From Desulforhopalus sp. IMCC35007 (GTDB lineage: Bacteria > Desulfobacterota > Desulfobulbia > Desulfobulbales > Desulfocapsaceae): 64,000 nt of DNA. Positions 9,137 through 17,725 of this stretch are shown here, in pieces. Position 1 is the first letter of the stretch. Every line of letters starts with the position of its first letter. The stretch lies in assembly GCF_005116575.1 (NCBI RefSeq), contig NZ_SWCN01000005.1, positions 124,001-188,000 of the forward strand. The letters run 5' to 3'. The notes beneath the pieces were generated by a model that was not told where the DNA came from, did no database searches, and saw only the letters and a list, made by a program, of their open reading frames with translations. The translations under genes were made by a program, and so were the position numbers.

Positions 9137-10321
9137 ATGAAAATACCTTTACTCGACCTTCAGGCTCAGTTTGAGTATCTTGAAGATGATATTATAGATG
9201 CCGTCGTTCGCGTTGTTAAGTCTACACGCTATATCCAGGGACCAGAGGTTGAGAGCCTTGAATCAGCCATTGCAGAATATTGTGGTACCGGTTATGGCGT
9301 TGGTGTAACCAGTGGTACAGATGCACTTCTCGTTTCTTTGATGTGTCTGGATATTAAACACGGTGACAGGGTTCTAACCACCCCATATTCTTTTTTCGCC
9401 ACAATGGGAGTTATTCTTCGCCTCGGTGCTGTCCCGGTTTTTGCTGATATTGATCCCGTCAGTTTTAATATAGACCCTTTAAAGATGGAGGAGATTCTCT
9501 CAGCTGACACTGAAAAGACCATAAAGGCGATAATACCCGTGCATCTGTACGGGCAATGCGCCGATATGAAGCCGATAATGGACATTGCAGAAAAGTACCA
9601 GATTCCTGTCGTTGAGGATGCAGCCCAGGCCATAGGGGCTGAATACCCGATGATGGCCGGTGATGGAGCTGTAACCTATAAAAAAGCCGGTTCCATGGGG
9701 ATTGCTGGATGTTTTTCTTTTTTCCCGAGTAAAAATCTTGGTTGTGTCGGAGATGGGGGAATGGTTGTTACCCAGGACAAAGCCTTTGCCGAAAAACTCG
9801 TTCTCATGAGAAACCATGGCGCATTTCCTAAGTATTACCATAAAATGGTGGGAGGAAATTTCAGGTTAGACCCTATTCAGGCGGCAACCCTGACCGTCAA
9901 ACTGCCGTACCTTGAATCGTGGCACGCCAAGCGTCGTAACAATGCAAAAACATACAACAGTATGTTTGCAAAAACCCGGCTCGTAAGTGAAGGGAAAATT
10001 ACCCTGCCGGTCCAGGTATACGGTGAGGCTAGGGTGGGAGAGCAGGAGGTAAATCTACATATATATAATCAATATATTCTTCGTGTTGAAAACCGAGATA
10101 ACTTACTGAAATGGCTACAGGATAACGATATTGGTTGTGAGATTTATTACCCTGTACCGTTGCACAAGCAGGAATGTCTTGGGGATCTTTGTCAGGGCGT
10201 TGAATGTCCGGAAGCCGAAAAAGCAGCGGATTTAACCATAGCCCTGCCTATCTATCCTGAGCTTACCGATGAAATGCAGCAGTATCTTGTTGATAAAGTT
10301 GTTGAATTTTATAATATGTAG
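9137..10321 (+). CDS. DegT/DnrJ/EryC1/StrS-family PLP aminotransferase
   Basis: A 394-residue PLP enzyme of the sugar aminotransferase family. It shows the N-terminal IPLLDLQAQ motif, the SGTDAL phosphate-binding turn (59-64), VEDAAQAIGA (about 159-168) and the Schiff-base lysine K199 in FFPSKNLGCVGDGG. Such enzymes aminate keto-sugars of nucleotide-linked intermediates for LPS, O-antigen or exopolysaccharide. It stands alone between the sigma factor and a PelB-like export protein, so a role in surface polysaccharide synthesis is inferred. The exact sugar is unknown. Confidence 0.88.
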   Translation: MKIPLLDLQAQFEYLEDDIIDAVVRVVKSTRYIQGPEVESLESAIAEYCGTGYGVGVTSGTDALLVSLMCLDIKHGDRVLTTPYSFFATMGVILRLGAVPVFADIDPVSFNIDPLKMEEILSADTEKTIKAIIPVHLYGQCADMKPIMDIAEKYQIPVVEDAAQAIGAEYPMMAGDGAVTYKKAGSMGIAGCFSFFPSKNLGCVGDGGMVVTQDKAFAEKLVLMRNHGAFPKYYHKMVGGNFRLDPIQAATLTVKLPYLESWHAKRRNNAKTYNSMFAKTRLVSEGKITLPVQVYGEARVGEQEVNLHIYNQYILRVENRDNLLKWLQDNDIGCEIYYPVPLHKQECLGDLCQGVECPEAEKAADLTIALPIYPELTDEMQQYLVDKVVEFYNM

Positions 10322-10344
10322 TAGTTAACCTCCTCGATATTTGG

Positions 10345-10379
10345 CCGCTAAGCAGTCTATGATGTATACTGCTTAGCGG
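10345..10379 (+). terminator. hairpin after the aminotransferase gene
   Basis: CCGCTAAGCAGT and ACTGCTTAGCGG form a perfect 12-bp stem around an 11-nt loop, followed by ATTTCGT. The U-run is short, so termination strength is uncertain. Confidence 0.6.
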
Positions 10380-10414
10380 ATTTCGTCTGTGAAACAGGGT
10401 ACTGATTATAGTGT

Positions 10415-13400
10415 ATGGACAATATAATTTTTAGTATCTCTTCCACAAAACAGTCGGGCTTTATTGTAAAAGCCTTGAAATACTGTCATGTTTTTTCCCT
10501 GATTTTTATCTGCAGTTTCAATTCTTCACCTGTAGGAGCAAAAGACATCGCTCCGGAAAGAGATATTTCCGTTGTCCGCGAGACTCCTTACTCTCCTGAT
10601 TGGAAAATTCTCTGGGATGGTGCAAGAAACCTTGTCCGAAATGGACAGCTTGCTCTTGCAGCAGATGCCTATGCTCAATTGTTTTCCATTAAACCTAAGA
10701 TTGAAGAAGCAAACTGGGAATATTGCAAAGTCCTGATGGAGATAAAATCCTATCAGACGGCAGCAAAAATCATCTCTCTTTTACTGGAGACCAATCCTGG
10801 CAGAAGTGATTATCTGCTTGTGGCTGGTGAAGTTGCTTTTCAACAGAGGAAATATGCAGAAGCGGAACGATATTTTGGTAGGATCTTTGAAAAATCACCG
10901 ACGGGAGAGTATAGTGATGCTGCTTTAAAGGGACTGGCCTACAGTCTTCGCCTGCGTGGCCAGAATGAACTTGCCTTTCCTCTCATGCAGCAGCTGGTCC
11001 TTCGCTTTCCTGAAAACAAAACCTATCTTCACGATTATGCTAGAGATGCAGCCAGCTTGCAGCGCCTGGATTTGAGCCGAATGCTTTATAGAAAACTTCT
11101 CGCCAAGGAAGCGCTTGATGGCCAAATTCTCTTTGAAGCGGCTTCGGTGTTTGATGCACCAGGGTTTGAAAATGAGCGACTTGAGATATTAAAGAGATAC
11201 TTGCAGCTTTATCCCGATTATCTGCCATTTCGTTTGAGCCTTGTTGAAGCCTACCAGGAAAATGACAATTACAGCGGTGTGATGGAACAACTCTCCTACA
11301 TCATTGATCATTTTGATGATGTCGATGAAGTGCTGTTAACCGCTGCAGAAATCGCCCAAAAACAACTCAACCGACCAGATAAAGCCCTTGTCTACCTTGA
11401 TAAATATCAGGCACTGCATCCTGAAAATACGGAGATCACAACGACTATCAACCAGCTGCAATTGCAGTTGGCAAAAGACCTCCTGTCGATCGTGGAAAAT
11501 AACGGTGTGGACCTTCTCTGGGATGATCTAGCAGCTATAAGTGCCAATAGAGTTGCTATTTTTCAACATATGTCAGACCTGCTTGAGAGCCAGAAGAAAT
11601 TCCAGGCCCTTATAGCCGTCCTTGAAGTTCTCCATGAGCATAAGGTTGATGCTGATGGAATTTCTTTGCGACTGGCAAAATTATTCAACCTGCTGAAAAA
11701 TTACCATCGCAGTGAGTTGTACGTCGTCCAGGTACCTGTGAAGATGAGGGATGTTGACTACTACCTCTTAAAAGCCGAGAATGAAAAACAACTCGCGCTG
11801 GAGCAGGACAGCCTGCTGTCCTTGACGAAGGCTTTTGAATTAGCACCGAATAGAAGCGATATTGGACTTGAGTGTCTTGAGTTGAGCGGGCGACTCGGTT
11901 TGGTTGAGCAGCAGATGCATTTTTTCAAAGCGTTGACTCGCCAGTCGGGAAAGCACATTACTGTTGCTACAATCAAATCTCATATTTTACTGCTTGCTCA
12001 AAACGGATTACTCGAAGAGGCTTTAGCCCTTTGTGAGAAGAGTCTGGAGCGTTATGAGTCCTCACCCGTAAAGAGACTGGAGATTCTCCTGGTAAAAGTA
12101 GATGTTCTGAGAAAGTCAGGCAGAGGGCGGCTGGCTGAACAAATTCTGCGTCAATTACTCTTTAAAAATGAGTATGCGAGGACCGTCCTTCTGCAACTCA
12201 CCAGTAATGCGCTCTCAGATAAAGACGTTGTCATGGCGCGAAAATGGTTTGAACTCCTTAGCCCTTCGGTGCGTGATATTCAGGTCTTTCCTTCAGCCAT
12301 GAGTCCTTTGGAGAGAGAAGCCCTGGTGCAAATCCGGCTGTTGCGACTTGAAAAAGATATAGATGGTGCTGCTGAGGCGCTCAAAGAAGTGGGGAAAAAA
12401 CAGAATGTGGCTGCCAAGAACAATGGTAGCACAACTTTTTCTGTGCAACTTATGAAAGAAAAATGCCTGCTTTATCTTGCAGCAGGAGATTATCAGGGTG
12501 GTGAAAAATATGTTTCCAAAAATATAGACAGGTATCCGTTTGACCCGGAGTTATTTGTTCTCTACGAACTCCTTCTTACTAAAAACACCGACGATAAAGT
12601 AGATATAGAGTACCTCCTCGGCCAGGGAGACCATCTCTATATGACGAGGCTGCTGAAGGTTATCGATTATGAAATTGATTATAACCTTCCAGATAAAGCT
12701 CGAAAACATCTTACCGTTGCGCAGCAAAATCTTCAGAATTCAAGTGGTCTAAAACTTCTTGCCGTGAAACTGGATACAACTACGGGAAAATTTGAAAGGG
12801 CGAATGATACGCTGACAGCCCTTTATGAAAATTACAGCGACGAGCCGTCATTTTGCAAAAGGCAGGTTGAAAATGAAGCTAAGGCTGGACACTACGCTAT
12901 GGCCTTAGACAGGTATGCTCAGTGTTTTTCAGCTGTTGGACAAGAGCCAGGAAATTTCGGGGAAGAGAAACAGGTTGATCAGGGAGTGTTATACGCTCGA
13001 CTTCTCTGGGGGGCAAAAAAATATGAAGAGTCCCTTGCCGTATACAAAAAGCTCATTGATCCACCAATTGATGAAATTCTCATCAACCAGTTTCGTGAGA
13101 GAAAAATCGACTATCAATATCTTACCAGGGATCAGACCTTGTGGAATTCCATTATGTTGATGCTTGAATCGGACCCGGAGATTATTGCTGAGTTCATGGA
13201 ACCGAAGTTTTTATTTGAAAATCTGGGTACAGATACCGGGGAGATTGTCTCAAATAATTTTGAAAAGTACAGCTGGCAGACAATTATTGAAAACGAATTT
13301 TCCGCCAGAAAAGCAATATTCAACAAGAATTACCATTTTGCGGCGAAGAGTTATGAAAAGCTTCTTGAAAAAGAGGAGTCTAAGGAGAGTAAGGTCGACC

Positions 13401-14446
13401 TGGCCACTATATACGGAAAGATAGGTAAATATCGAAAGGAGGCACAGGTATATGAGGATATTACCAGTGTAGGTGAAGTAACTCCTGAGCTTGAGGAATC
13501 GATACAGCGCAATTTTTTACAGCTTCGGCCGACAAACACCTTGGATGCGGTTCTCTTTGAAAAGGATGGTCGGAACGGTAATGTAGATATCAGGAAGACG
13601 TCTCTTGGCTCCACCTTCTGGATTACCCCCGAACTCAACAAGGATTTCTGGTTGAGTTATGCATATAACAATTATGAATCCGCTGATAGAAAAGAGTATC
13701 TTGGCTCAAATATTTTACGGGGCGCCATGACCTATGAGTTTGCCGGAGGTTATGAACTCATCACTGGACTGGGAGCTGAAAAGCTCAACGATAGTAACGA
13801 GAATGAGGTGCAGTATAATCTTGAATTGAAAGGGCAGCTCGACGATTATGTTTCGGGCTTTGTACTCTTTAAAAAGGAACCTATAGATGACACTGTGGAT
13901 GCCGTGGAAGATGGTCTCAATCGTCAGTATGTTCAGACGGGCCTGACCGTTGAGACCGAGTTGGGAGTCACCTTTGGTGGGGATCTGCGTTATAGTTTAT
14001 ACAGCGACGATAATGAACAGAAACGGTTCTACTGGTTCTCTTCTTACTCGATTTTTGGAGAATCATTACAACTTGATGTGCGATATGCTTACCAATATCT
14101 GATAAATAAGGATGTAAATGGTCCTGATTCTCTAGCTTCCGAGGTTGGAAACGACGACTATGTCACAAACTACTGGAGTCCGGACAACTACACAGAACAT
14201 CGACTGGCCCTGGAGCTTAAAAAGGATTTTTTCGGCTACCTTACAGATATGGAAAATAAAATGAGTTACTTTAAATTTGATGCCGGGGTCAGTCTTGAAG
14301 ATCAGGAAAACATCGCTTATTCGAGCCGTTTTGATATTTTCCTTGAAATGAGCCCTCATTTGTTATTAAAAGGCAACTTCAGTTTTACCTCAAGTGATGT
14401 CTATGATGACAAAATGCTTTCCGTGTCATTGCATTATAGCTGGTAG
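10415..14446 (+). CDS. large TPR protein with C-terminal outer-membrane beta-barrel (PelB-like)
   Basis: A 1343-residue protein. After a basic N-terminus and hydrophobic stretch (about 20-43, a probable signal peptide ending near PVGA) come many TPR-like helical repeats (about 60-1000; e.g. ARNLVRNGQLALAADAYAQL, AAEIAQKQLNRPDKALVYLD). The last ~300 residues are strand-rich with alternating aromatics and end in LHYSW, the terminal aromatic expected of an outer-membrane barrel. This layout is that of PelB/BcsC/PgaA exopolysaccharide secretins; the late motif YWSPDNYTEHRLALEL looks most like PelB. No other pel gene is in the window. The role inferred is export of a polysaccharide across the outer membrane. 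Confidence 0.68.
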   Translation: MDNIIFSISSTKQSGFIVKALKYCHVFSLIFICSFNSSPVGAKDIAPERDISVVRETPYSPDWKILWDGARNLVRNGQLALAADAYAQLFSIKPKIEEANWEYCKVLMEIKSYQTAAKIISLLLETNPGRSDYLLVAGEVAFQQRKYAEAERYFGRIFEKSPTGEYSDAALKGLAYSLRLRGQNELAFPLMQQLVLRFPENKTYLHDYARDAASLQRLDLSRMLYRKLLAKEALDGQILFEAASVFDAPGFENERLEILKRYLQLYPDYLPFRLSLVEAYQENDNYSGVMEQLSYIIDHFDDVDEVLLTAAEIAQKQLNRPDKALVYLDKYQALHPENTEITTTINQLQLQLAKDLLSIVENNGVDLLWDDLAAISANRVAIFQHMSDLLESQKKFQALIAVLEVLHEHKVDADGISLRLAKLFNLLKNYHRSELYVVQVPVKMRDVDYYLLKAENEKQLALEQDSLLSLTKAFELAPNRSDIGLECLELSGRLGLVEQQMHFFKALTRQSGKHITVATIKSHILLLAQNGLLEEALALCEKSLERYESSPVKRLEILLVKVDVLRKSGRGRLAEQILRQLLFKNEYARTVLLQLTSNALSDKDVVMARKWFELLSPSVRDIQVFPSAMSPLEREALVQIRLLRLEKDIDGAAEALKEVGKKQNVAAKNNGSTTFSVQLMKEKCLLYLAAGDYQGGEKYVSKNIDRYPFDPELFVLYELLLTKNTDDKVDIEYLLGQGDHLYMTRLLKVIDYEIDYNLPDKARKHLTVAQQNLQNSSGLKLLAVKLDTTTGKFERANDTLTALYENYSDEPSFCKRQVENEAKAGHYAMALDRYAQCFSAVGQEPGNFGEEKQVDQGVLYARLLWGAKKYEESLAVYKKLIDPPIDEILINQFRERKIDYQYLTRDQTLWNSIMLMLESDPEIIAEFMEPKFLFENLGTDTGEIVSNNFEKYSWQTIIENEFSARKAIFNKNYHFAAKSYEKLLEKEESKESKVDLATIYGKIGKYRKEAQVYEDITSVGEVTPELEESIQRNFLQLRPTNTLDAVLFEKDGRNGNVDIRKTSLGSTFWITPELNKDFWLSYAYNNYESADRKEYLGSNILRGAMTYEFAGGYELITGLGAEKLNDSNENEVQYNLELKGQLDDYVSGFVLFKKEPIDDTVDAVEDGLNRQYVQTGLTVETELGVTFGGDLRYSLYSDDNEQKRFYWFSSYSIFGESLQLDVRYAYQYLINKDVNGPDSLASEVGNDDYVTNYWSPDNYTEHRLALELKKDFFGYLTDMENKMSYFKFDAGVSLEDQENIAYSSRFDIFLEMSPHLLLKGNFSFTSSDVYDDKMLSVSLHYSW

Positions 14447-14490
14447 AAAACGTATCAACCGAACAAATTTCAATGAGCATATTACTGTTG

Positions 14491-14529
14491 CAGGTCCGGT
14501 CTGGGGGGAAGACCCAGGGGAGAGACCTG
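14491..14529 (+). repeat. interrupted inverted repeat in the region before greA
   Basis: CAGGTC pairs with GACCTG at the outside and CTGGG with CCCAG inside, separated by asymmetric purine-rich internal loops (GGGGA, GGAGA). It could be a processed RNA end or a small structured element. No U-run follows and no known riboswitch class was recognised. Confidence 0.4.
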
Positions 14530-14585
14530 TAGAATAATGTTATAGCTTTTTAGTCAGGTAGTTATGCATAAGTAATGCTATTTTC

Positions 14586-14625
14586 TCCTGTGATTGGCTT
14601 ATTGCAAGCCATACAGGATTTTTTT
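14586..14625 (+). terminator. intrinsic terminator in the greA leader
   Basis: TCCTG..TTGGCTT and AAGCC..CAGGA form a two-part stem around ATTGC, followed directly by seven Ts. The greA SD (GGAGGAG) begins a few bases downstream, so any transcript that ends here lacks greA. It is either the terminator of the upstream unit or an attenuator for greA. Confidence 0.75.
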
Positions 14626-14637
14626 ATGGAGGAGTAG

Positions 14638-15123
14638 ATGATCGAGCGATTACCGATGTCAAAAACAGGGCATCAGAAACTAAGAGATGAATTGCAGCAT
14701 CTTGAGCGGGTTGAACGTGGTGTTGTGGTTAAAGCAATTGAAGTTGCCAGGGAACACGGTGATTTAAAAGAAAATGCCGAATATCACGCAGCAAAAGACC
14801 GGCAGGGGCATATTGAAGGGCGTATTATTGAATTGAAAGATAAGCTGTCCCGGGCTGAGGTTATCGACTGTACGAGAGTGAATACAAATATGGTGGTTTT
14901 TGGTACCATAGTAGAACTTCTTGATCTGGATACAGAAGAAGAAGTGGTCTACCAACTACTGGGACCTGAAGAAGCTGATGTGAAGAAGGGGTCAATTTCC
15001 GTTTTGTCACCAATTGGCAGAAGTATGCTGGGGAAGGAAATTGGCGACGAAGTTATTGTGGTGACTCCGGGTGGAAAAAGAGAATTTGAAGTTGTAAAAA
15101 TCGGCTTGAGTGATCAGCCCTAA
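14638..15123 (+). CDS. greA: transcription elongation factor GreA
   Basis: A 161-residue GreA. The N-terminal coiled coil starts MIERLPMSKTGHQKLRDEL, with the acidic tip region LKENAEYHAAKDRQ; the C-terminal FKBP-like domain has SPIGRSMLGKEIGDEV. GreA stimulates RNA cleavage by backtracked RNA polymerase. The ATG at 14638 has a strong GGAGGAG SD. A terminator hairpin lies only a few bases before the SD. A downstream convergent TetR gene ends 19 nt after it. Confidence 0.95.
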   Translation: MIERLPMSKTGHQKLRDELQHLERVERGVVVKAIEVAREHGDLKENAEYHAAKDRQGHIEGRIIELKDKLSRAEVIDCTRVNTNMVVFGTIVELLDLDTEEEVVYQLLGPEEADVKKGSISVLSPIGRSMLGKEIGDEVIVVTPGGKREFEVVKIGLSDQP

Positions 15124-15142
15124 AACACAGGTAAGCAAGGTC

Positions 15143-15751
15143 CTAATCACTTATGCTTTTGGACCCAGTTGGATGTAATATACCAGAGTGAATAAGGGTC
15201 ACAACCTGTTCGGTGATCTCATCAACGGTGTAATGGCTTTCAAGGGATGCATTCCATACCCGGCAGACTTCATCCAGCGCACCGAAGATAATCCTTTTGG
15301 CAATTTCCGGGTTGATTTCTGCTTTGTATTTCTCTTTTTTTTGACCCTCTGCGATGATTTCCGCGACGATTGAGACATACTCGCTAAATTTATTGTCCCG
15401 ATAATTTTTTATAACCTTGTTGGTCTGTCTCAGCTCTATCTGGATTACTTCAGCCAGGTAACGATTCTTTTTCATGGAGAGAAGATGCTGGCTGATATAA
15501 ACCTTGAGCATCTCGACGGGATCATCTTCATTGGCGATTAATTTTTTGGTATTTTCAACTATTTTGCCTACTTCTTCTTCAAATACAGATAATAGTATGT
15601 CGTACTTATTGTTAAAATAAAGGTAAATAGTTCCATCAGCAACCTTGGCTTCTTTGGCAATATCGGATATTCTTGCGGTGAAAAATCCTTTTTTTGCAAA
15701 GACTTTGGTTGCAGCTGAGATTATCTTCGTATGTTTATTGTCTGCCTTCAT
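15143..15751 (-). CDS. TetR-family regulator, FadR/YsiA-like
   Basis: 202 residues from the ATG at 15751. The N-terminal HTH reads IISAATKVFAKKGFFTARI..IAKEAKVADGTIYLYFNNK, which is TetR-typical; the C-terminal ligand domain (LAEVIQIELRQTNKVIKNYRD, IIFGALDEVCRVWN) resembles acyl-CoA-responsive FadR/YsiA regulators. An upstream ATG at 15811 sits inside an operator palindrome and downstream of the likely promoter, so the internal start is preferred. Its own promoter carries a FadR-box match, implying autoregulation. It probably controls fatty-acid degradation genes located elsewhere. Confidence 0.82.
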   Translation of the reverse strand: MKADNKHTKIISAATKVFAKKGFFTARISDIAKEAKVADGTIYLYFNNKYDILLSVFEEEVGKIVENTKKLIANEDDPVEMLKVYISQHLLSMKKNRYLAEVIQIELRQTNKVIKNYRDNKFSEYVSIVAEIIAEGQKKEKYKAEINPEIAKRIIFGALDEVCRVWNASLESHYTVDEITEQVVTLIHSGILHPTGSKSISD

Positions 15752-15795
15752 TTTTAAAGAATACAATTCGGTAATCGTCTGAAGTTTGGCAAAAT

Positions 15796-15815
15796 ATGAA
15801 TGACTATTCATTCAT
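15796..15815. promoter_or_regulatory. FadR-type operator palindrome upstream of the TetR gene
   Basis: Arms ATGAATGA and TCATTCAT are perfect inverted repeats with the 4-nt centre CTAT. As I recall, the Bacillus FadR/YsiA consensus is WTGAATGAMTANTCATTCAW, and this site fits it at every position. It overlaps the -10/start region of the adjacent minus-strand TetR promoter, so binding would block that promoter. Confidence 0.78.
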
Positions 15816-15841
15816 GTAATATTTCACACTATATTTGTCAA
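15813..15841 (-). promoter_or_regulatory. probable promoter of the TetR gene
   Basis: On the minus strand TTGACA (15841-15836) is followed after 17 nt by TACATG (15818-15813). The -35 is consensus and the -10 weak. The FadR-like palindrome overlaps the -10 and the likely transcription start. Confidence 0.5.
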
Positions 15842-15937
15842 CGATCAATACAGCTGGAAGAACCGTTCCCCGGTTCGTATATTGGACCTTTCAAACATTT
15901 TTTATAATATTTTGATTACAAAATACTGGAGTAAACC

Positions 15938-17716
15938 ATGAAAATTCTTGTTGTTGGTTCTGGTGGGCGTGAGCACGCGCTGGTCTGGAAGATTAAACAG
16001 AGCAAAAAAGTTGAAAAGATCTTCTGTGCGCCAGGAAATGCTGGCATAAGTACCTTGGCGGAATGCGTGAACATTGAGGCAACAGATGTACAGGGCCTTG
16101 TCCAGTTTGCCCTTGCTGAAGGAATTGATCTCACTGTTGTCGGGCCAGAATCTTCATTGGTTGCAGGAATTGTAGATGAATTTCAAAACAACAATTTAAG
16201 AATTTTCGGTCCAAACCAAAAAGCCGCAATTTTAGAGGGATCGAAAGTGTTCACCAAGGAGTTCCTGGAAAAATACAAGATACCTACGGCTCCGTTTAAG
16301 ATTTTCAAAGAAAAGAAAAAAGCTAAAAAATATATTGAGTCATGTGGAGCTCCTATTGTTGTTAAGGCAGATGGGCTGGCGGCGGGTAAGGGGGTCATTG
16401 TCGCTCATACTGTCGATGACGCCAAGGCGGCTGTGGACCTCATCATGGGTGATAAGGCTTTTGGGGAAGCAGGAGATACAATAGTAATTGAGAGCTGCCT
16501 CACTGGAGAAGAGGCGTCTTTTATTGCCTTCACCGATGGTAAAACAGTATTGCCGCTACCAACTTCCCAGGATCACAAGGCCATCTTTGATAACGACGAA
16601 GGGCCTAATACCGGTGGCATGGGAGCATATTCACCGGCACCTGTTGTCACCGATGAGATTGCCAACTTTGTCATGGAGAAGGTAATGCTCCCGACTGTTA
16701 AGGGACTTGAGGCAGAGGGACGACCCTATAAGGGAATGCTCTATGCGGGACTTATGATTGACGGACCGAGTATAAATGTTCTCGAATTTAACTGTCGGTT
16801 TGGTGATCCTGAAGCACAGCCGCTATTGATGCGCCTCAAAAGTGATATTGTCGATATATTTGAGGCTGTGATAGATGGAAAACTAAGCCGTGTCGATATG
16901 AAAATTGACCCAAGACCTACGGTCTGTGTGGTGATGGCCTCCGGTGGTTACCCAGATAAATATGTTAATGGTAAGATTATCAGTGGCTTGGCTAAAGCTG
17001 CGGCGATTCCCGGAGTCGAGGTATTTCACGCAGGTACCGCTAAAAAAGGTGGGAGAATTGTTACAAACGGCGGAAGAGTACTTGGGGTAACGGCGGTGGG
17101 TACCACACTTAAAGTAGCAATTGACCTTGCCTATAAAGGCGTTGAGGCGATCAAGTGGACCCAGAGTTATCACCGTACTGACATTGGTGCAAAAGCCTTG
17201 AATAGAAGCACACCGGTATCTTCAAAGAAGGTCCTTGTGGGTATTGTCATGGGCAGTGACTCGGATCTTCCTGTGATGAGGGCTGCATATGATTTCCTGC
17301 AATCAATGGGGGTTTCCTGTGAAATGACCGTTGCTTCGGCCCACCGGACTCCTGATCGCGCAGCTGAATATGCACGCACTGCAATGGATAGGGGGCTTAA
17401 GGTTATTATTGCAGGAGCCGGAATGGCGGCACATTTGGCAGGAGTCCTGGCAGCCCATACAGACCTGCCTGTTATCGGTGTTCCACTGGACGCCTCGCCT
17501 CTTGGCGGGATGGACTCCCTGCTTTCTACAGTTCAGATGCCTCCAGGTATTCCAGTGGCCACCATGGGAATTGGCAAGGCCGGAGCCAAAAACGCTGGAG
17601 TCTTCACTCTGAAACTTTTGGCGCTTTCGGATCAGGGGCTTGCACAAAAGGTGGTGAAATTTCGCAAGGACATGGTCCTTGAAGTCGAAGAAAAAGCGAA
17701 AAAGATCCAGTTGTAA
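15938..17716 (+). CDS. purD: fused PurD-PurE: phosphoribosylamine-glycine ligase / 5-(carboxyamino)imidazole ribonucleotide mutase
   Basis: A single 592-residue ORF. Residues 1 to about 425 are PurD: VGSGGREHAL at the N-terminus, ATP-grasp VVKADGLAAGKGV, GPNTGGMGAY, LEFNCRFGDPEAQ. A short linker (LNRSTPVSSKK) leads at about residue 430 to class I PurE: VGIVMGSDSDLPVM, SAHRTPDRAAEYA, AGAGMAAHLAGVLA, LGGMDSLLSTVQMP. The two activities are non-consecutive steps of purine synthesis (PRA to GAR, and N5-CAIR to CAIR). The SD GGAG precedes the ATG. tsaC follows after 9 nt. No internal restart is needed to read both domains. Confidence 0.93.
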   Translation: MKILVVGSGGREHALVWKIKQSKKVEKIFCAPGNAGISTLAECVNIEATDVQGLVQFALAEGIDLTVVGPESSLVAGIVDEFQNNNLRIFGPNQKAAILEGSKVFTKEFLEKYKIPTAPFKIFKEKKKAKKYIESCGAPIVVKADGLAAGKGVIVAHTVDDAKAAVDLIMGDKAFGEAGDTIVIESCLTGEEASFIAFTDGKTVLPLPTSQDHKAIFDNDEGPNTGGMGAYSPAPVVTDEIANFVMEKVMLPTVKGLEAEGRPYKGMLYAGLMIDGPSINVLEFNCRFGDPEAQPLLMRLKSDIVDIFEAVIDGKLSRVDMKIDPRPTVCVVMASGGYPDKYVNGKIISGLAKAAAIPGVEVFHAGTAKKGGRIVTNGGRVLGVTAVGTTLKVAIDLAYKGVEAIKWTQSYHRTDIGAKALNRSTPVSSKKVLVGIVMGSDSDLPVMRAAYDFLQSMGVSCEMTVASAHRTPDRAAEYARTAMDRGLKVIIAGAGMAAHLAGVLAAHTDLPVIGVPLDASPLGGMDSLLSTVQMPPGIPVATMGIGKAGAKNAGVFTLKLLALSDQGLAQKVVKFRKDMVLEVEEKAKKIQL

Positions 17717-17725
17717 TGTGAGCCA

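Noticed and set aside
15752-15811. Longer TetR protein starting at 15811
   Set aside because: That ATG is inside the operator palindrome and would lie at or upstream of the predicted transcription start.
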